DNA of 7,866 nucleotides from Streptosporangiaceae bacterium (lineage in GTDB: Bacteria; Actinomycetota; Actinomycetes; Streptosporangiales; Streptosporangiaceae). Made by a program: the position numbers and the translations under genes. The stretch is from positions 1 through 7,866 of the forward strand of contig JASHXW010000194.1 of the NCBI GenBank assembly GCA_030043395.1, read 5' to 3'. Positions 5,139 to 7,866 of the stretch are shown here, piece after piece (the stretch's first letter is position 1; each line of letters begins with the position of its first letter). The notes below the pieces were generated by a model, which did no database searches, was not told where the DNA came from, and saw only the letters and a program-made list of their open reading frames with translations.

Positions 5139-6845
5139 ATGAGCGAGGATCACCTGCTCGCGGCGAGTTCGTACTCGGCCGGTGCCTGGGTGGGCGGATA
5201 CCTCCTGGAAGAGCAGATCGGCCACGGCGGGATGGCCGTGGTGTTCCGGGCACGAGACGAGAAGCTCGACCGGCAGGTCGCACTCAAGATCCTGGCGCCC
5301 GCGCTTGCCGCGGACGAGGCGTTCAGGCGGCGGTTCGTCAGGGAGTCCAGGGCGGCGGCAGCCGTCGATGACCCGCACATCATCCCGGTCTTCGAGGCGG
5401 GCGACGCCGACGGCGCGCTGTTCATCGCCATGCGGTACGTGCGGGGCGGCGACTTGCGCTCGCTGCTGTTCCGCGAAGGGCCACTCGACCCTGATCGGGT
5501 GGCGTCGATCATCTCGCCGGTCGCATCCGCGCTGGACGCCGCACACGGGGCCGGCCTGGTGCACCGCGACGTGAAGCCAGCGAACATCCTGCTTGATGCC
5601 AGGCCCGGCCGGCCTGATCACGTCTACCTATCCGATTTCGGTCTCAGCAAGACCGCGGTCACCTCGGTCGGGCTCACGGCGACCGGGCTGTTCCTCGGGA
5701 CAGTCGACTATGCCTCTCCCGAGCAGGTCAGGGGAAACGAGGTGGACGGCCAGGCAGATCAGTACGCGCTCGCCTGCACGGCGTTCGAGATGCTCTGCGG
5801 CGAGCCGCCGTTCAGCCGCGACCACGCGATGGCGGTGATGCTGGCACACCAGTCGGCGCCTCCGCCCCGGGCCAGCGCGCTATGTCCCCGGTTGCCTGCG
5901 CAGGCAGATGAGGTGCTCGGCCGGGCGCTGGCCAAGTCGCCAGCGGATCGCTACGCCACCTGCGGCGATTTCAGCGATGCGCTTCGAGGCGCTTTCGGGC
6001 TAGGCCGGTATGACGACTCCAGGTTCGCTCAGGCTCACATGCCGACCGAGCTCGCAGCCATCGTGCCCCCGTCGGCACCTGCAGCGTGGTACGCGGAGAC
6101 ACCTGCGGACGGGCTGCCGTTCCCCGGCGAGCCGCGGGACTGGTCCGCCGGGGACCCGGCCACCGGTGCGGCCCCCGGTCCGGTCCACGATCCGGCCCCG
6201 GTCCCGCCGGCCGGACCGCCACAAGCTCCGCGGCGCGCAACCCGCCGGCGATCCTCCGGCAGGCTGCTTGCAGGCGCAGCCCTTGCTGGAGCGGTCATCG
6301 CTGCGGGCGCGATCATCCTGGTGCTTCATCCAGGCTCGAAGCCCTCAGCCGGGCGTGGCGGCTCCGCTCCGGCCCATCCGAACCAGGGATCCCGCTCCGC
6401 TGCATATGCGGACTGGAAGACGTACCACCAGCCGGGGCGCTTCTCGATCAGGATCCCCCCGGGCTGGTCAGCGATCAGGAGCAACAGCAGCGGGACGGAA
6501 TTCACGGGTCCGGTCAAGGGCTTCGTCGTCGTCGTTGCCTGGACTGCCCACCCCAAGCCCGACGCGCTGACCGACTGGCGCCAGCAGGCACGAGCCGATG
6601 CCGCGCTCTATCCGACCTATCACCAGATCCTCATCCGCTCGGTCACCTACCGGAGCTACAACGCCGCCGACTGGGCGTTTACGCAGGTCCACGATGGCAC
6701 GCAGCTGCGATACCTGGATCGCGGCTTCATCGTCGATCCTGGCAAGCTCGCCTACGCCATAGAGCTTTACGGGCCGTCCGCACGGTGGCCATCCGTCTAC
6801 CGCACCACCTGGCGGGGCCTCGTGACCAGCTTCAAGCCTGCCTGA
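5139..6845 (+). CDS. Transmembrane Ser/Thr protein kinase (PknB type) with Mog1/PsbP-like outer domain
   Basis: A 568-residue receptor-like kinase that phosphorylates Ser/Thr on cytoplasmic proteins. The catalytic domain (about 21-285) is intact: glycine loop IGHGGMAVV 28-36, ATP-anchoring Lys50 in VALKIL, helix-C Glu69, catalytic HRDVKPANIL 142-151 with Asp144 and Asn149, SDFGLSK 165-171 with metal-binding Asp166, and an activation loop 172-190 rich in Thr (GLTATGLFLGT) before DYASPEQ. A Pro/Ala-rich linker (308-365) follows, then a basic stop (RRATRRRSS), one transmembrane helix (about 376-396) and a Cys-free outer domain (about 420-568). The outer motif FSIRIPPGW (435-443) followed by alternating strands and the helix TDWRQQARADAAL resembles Mog1/PsbP-fold sensor or lipoprotein domains such as LpqN; this assignment is inference. 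PASTA repeats are absent, so this is not the cell-wall kinase PknB itself. A GGAGG site fixes the start. It lies 104 nt after the secreted propeller gene, possibly co-transcribed. Confidence 0.95.
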   Translation: MSEDHLLAASSYSAGAWVGGYLLEEQIGHGGMAVVFRARDEKLDRQVALKILAPALAADEAFRRRFVRESRAAAAVDDPHIIPVFEAGDADGALFIAMRYVRGGDLRSLLFREGPLDPDRVASIISPVASALDAAHGAGLVHRDVKPANILLDARPGRPDHVYLSDFGLSKTAVTSVGLTATGLFLGTVDYASPEQVRGNEVDGQADQYALACTAFEMLCGEPPFSRDHAMAVMLAHQSAPPPRASALCPRLPAQADEVLGRALAKSPADRYATCGDFSDALRGAFGLGRYDDSRFAQAHMPTELAAIVPPSAPAAWYAETPADGLPFPGEPRDWSAGDPATGAAPGPVHDPAPVPPAGPPQAPRRATRRRSSGRLLAGAALAGAVIAAGAIILVLHPGSKPSAGRGGSAPAHPNQGSRSAAYADWKTYHQPGRFSIRIPPGWSAIRSNSSGTEFTGPVKGFVVVVAWTAHPKPDALTDWRQQARADAALYPTYHQILIRSVTYRSYNAADWAFTQVHDGTQLRYLDRGFIVDPGKLAYAIELYGPSARWPSVYRTTWRGLVTSFKPA

Positions 6846-6938
6846 CCAGCGCGCCGTCCGGCTTCCGGTGGCCGCGCCCTCCATGCCGCCGCCAGCCGGC
6901 GACGCTGACGCCGATGCCGGGAGGCAACGCGATATAGC

Positions 6939-6968
6939 TTGACAGGCAGACGCGATAGTACTTACCGT
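6939..6968 (+). promoter_or_regulatory. Promoter of the cytochrome P450 gene
   Basis: TTGACA (6939-6944), a perfect vegetative -35, is followed after 18 nt by TACCGT (6963-6968), which has the TAnnnT pattern of actinomycete -10 elements. Transcription would begin near 6975. That is close to the ATG at 6983 and about 38 nt before the GTG at 7013, so it bears on the choice of start codon. The 94-nt gap after the kinase stop fits an independent transcription unit. Confidence 0.6.
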
Positions 6969-7001
6969 CCGAGTCGGAGCTAATGGCCGTGGATCTCGGA
7001 C

Positions 7002-7005
7002 GGAG
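7002..7005 (+). promoter_or_regulatory. Ribosome binding site favouring the GTG start of the P450 gene
   Basis: GGAG with a 7-nt spacer (TAGCAAA) before GTG at 7013. The alternative ATG at 6983 has GGAG at 6976-6979 but only three bases between, which is too close for efficient initiation. Confidence 0.5.
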
Positions 7006-7012
7006 TAGCAAA

Positions 7013-7866
7013 GTGGACGCGATCCAGATTCTCACTGAGCTCGGCAAGCCTGCGGGCAAGGCGGACCCCTACCCGCTCTACGCCAGGCTGCACGAGATGG
7101 GTGAGGTGGTCGAGCTAGGGCCAGGCGATGTCATCGTGGTCGGCTACGACGCCATCAACACCGTGCTCCGCGACCCTGGTTTCCGCGTCTCCGACCAGGA
7201 GGACTTCCAGAACGGCTTCCCCGGCTGGCGCGAGCACCCGGTCTTCGAGCAGGCAAGCGACTGGATCTTGAACCTGAACGCGCCGCGGCATCCCCGGATC
7301 AGGAGCCTTATCGCCCGGGCATTCACCGCCCGCCGCATCGCCGGGATGGAGCCCGCCATCATCGCCATGGCTGACGAGCTACTCGACGGCATCGCTGATC
7401 GTGGTGCCGACGGTTCGCCCGTCGAGTTCATGCATGACTTCGCGTACCTGCTGCCGGTCACCGTGATCTGCGAGCTGATCGGAATTCCGGAGGCCGACCG
7501 CGAGGGATTCAGGCCGGTCGCGCGAAACCTCGCCGGGATCTTCGAATTCAGCGACACCAATGAACTGCCCGCGATCGACGCGGCGGCTGGCGAGCTACTC
7601 GGCTACTTCACCGAGCTAGCCGCCAAGCGGCGAGCAGAGCCGCGCGACGACCTGCTCAGCGACCTGCTGGCGATCAGCGCAGCCGACGACGGCCGCTTGA
7701 CCGACGCCGAGCTTCTGCACAACCTGACGCTGCTGCTCGTCGCCGGCTTCGAGACGACGACGAACCTGCTAGGCAACGGGCTGCAGATCGTACTCAGCGA
7801 GCCCTGGGCCGCAGACGCGGTCAGGGACGGGTCGGTGACGCCGGCAGCGTTCGTCGAGGAAGTCCT
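7013..7866 (+). CDS. Cytochrome P450, N-terminal two thirds (runs off right edge)
   Basis: A soluble bacterial class I cytochrome P450 monooxygenase, a heme enzyme that oxidises a small molecule with electrons from ferredoxin partners. 284 full codons are visible from the GTG at 7013. Residues 19-29 (PYPLYARLHEM) are the usual N-terminal helix. NAPRHPRIRSLIARAFT (89-105) is the C-helix, with His93 and Arg97 at the heme-propionate contact positions. FAYLLPVTVICELIGIP (143-159) follows. The I-helix LLLVAGFETTTNLL (240-253) carries the AGxET-T oxygen-activation motif (Glu247, Thr248). The window ends at VEEV, the start of the K-helix ExxR, so ExxR and the heme-ligand Cys loop are not seen and integrity cannot be judged. 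The ATG at 6983 would add ten residues; the GTG is preferred for its better-spaced ribosome binding site and the promoter position. The substrate cannot be deduced, and no ferredoxin gene is visible on this side. Confidence 0.95.
   Translation, partial: MDAIQILTELGKPAGKADPYPLYARLHEMGEVVELGPGDVIVVGYDAINTVLRDPGFRVSDQEDFQNGFPGWREHPVFEQASDWILNLNAPRHPRIRSLIARAFTARRIAGMEPAIIAMADELLDGIADRGADGSPVEFMHDFAYLLPVTVICELIGIPEADREGFRPVARNLAGIFEFSDTNELPAIDAAAGELLGYFTELAAKRRAEPRDDLLSDLLAISAADDGRLTDAELLHNLTLLLVAGFETTTNLLGNGLQIVLSEPWAADAVRDGSVTPAAFVEEV

Noticed and set aside
5001..5621. Minus-strand ORF of 206 codons opposite the kinase
   Set aside because: It overlaps the conserved kinase catalytic domain and has a shadow-frame composition with no recognisable fold.
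6897..6913. CGGCG-N7-CGCCG hairpin after the kinase gene as a terminator
   Set aside because: The stem is only 5 bp with no following T-run. Such pairings are expected by chance in DNA this rich in G and C.
6086..6937. Plus-strand ORF of 283 codons in another frame of the kinase gene
   Set aside because: It starts inside the kinase Pro-rich linker and reads an Arg/Pro/Ser-rich frame. The kinase frame carries the transmembrane helix and structured outer domain over the same bases.

Overview
This window reads as chromosomal DNA of a GC-rich actinomycete. Codon third positions are mostly G or C, genes start with ATG or GTG behind purine-rich ribosome binding sites, and it carries a PknB-type membrane Ser/Thr kinase, a bacterial class I cytochrome P450, secreted beta-propeller proteins and an actinobacterial ThiL. 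A filamentous soil lineage (Streptosporangiales-like or a neighbour) is my guess from gene style only.

Layout. Positions 1-2052 hold a minus-strand cluster read leftwards: thiL (thiamine-monophosphate kinase), a membrane-anchored protein with a CBM2-like outer domain, and the start of thiD (HMP/HMP-P kinase), which runs off the left edge. ThiD and ThiL are two steps of thiamine diphosphate synthesis. The CBM2-like gene lies between them with gaps of only 51 and 36 nt, so the three probably share a transcript. thiL has no conventional start codon where the protein should begin, and it contains a perfectly periodic 18-nt tandem repeat. Divergent from thiL is a 77-residue stand-alone Lrp/AsnC ligand-binding (RAM) domain protein at 2169-2402.

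Positions 2452-5034 hold two divergent genes for secreted beta-propeller proteins. The minus-strand one has a clear seven-fold WNG...W / D-x-W repeat. The plus-strand one has weaker BNR-like repeats. About 180-210 nt with an AT-rich patch separates them. Positions 5139-6845 encode a complete transmembrane Ser/Thr kinase whose outer domain resembles the Mog1/PsbP (LpqN-like) fold. From about 6983/7013 to the right edge is the first ~284 codons of a cytochrome P450 behind a good TTGACA-N18-TACCGT promoter.

How they work together: only thiL/thiD have a firm pathway link. The kinase and the two secreted propellers all present domains outside the membrane and may form a surface-sensing neighbourhood, but nothing in the sequence proves it. 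No RNA genes, mobile elements, CRISPR arrays or attachment sites were seen. No gene-free stretch exceeds about 210 nt.
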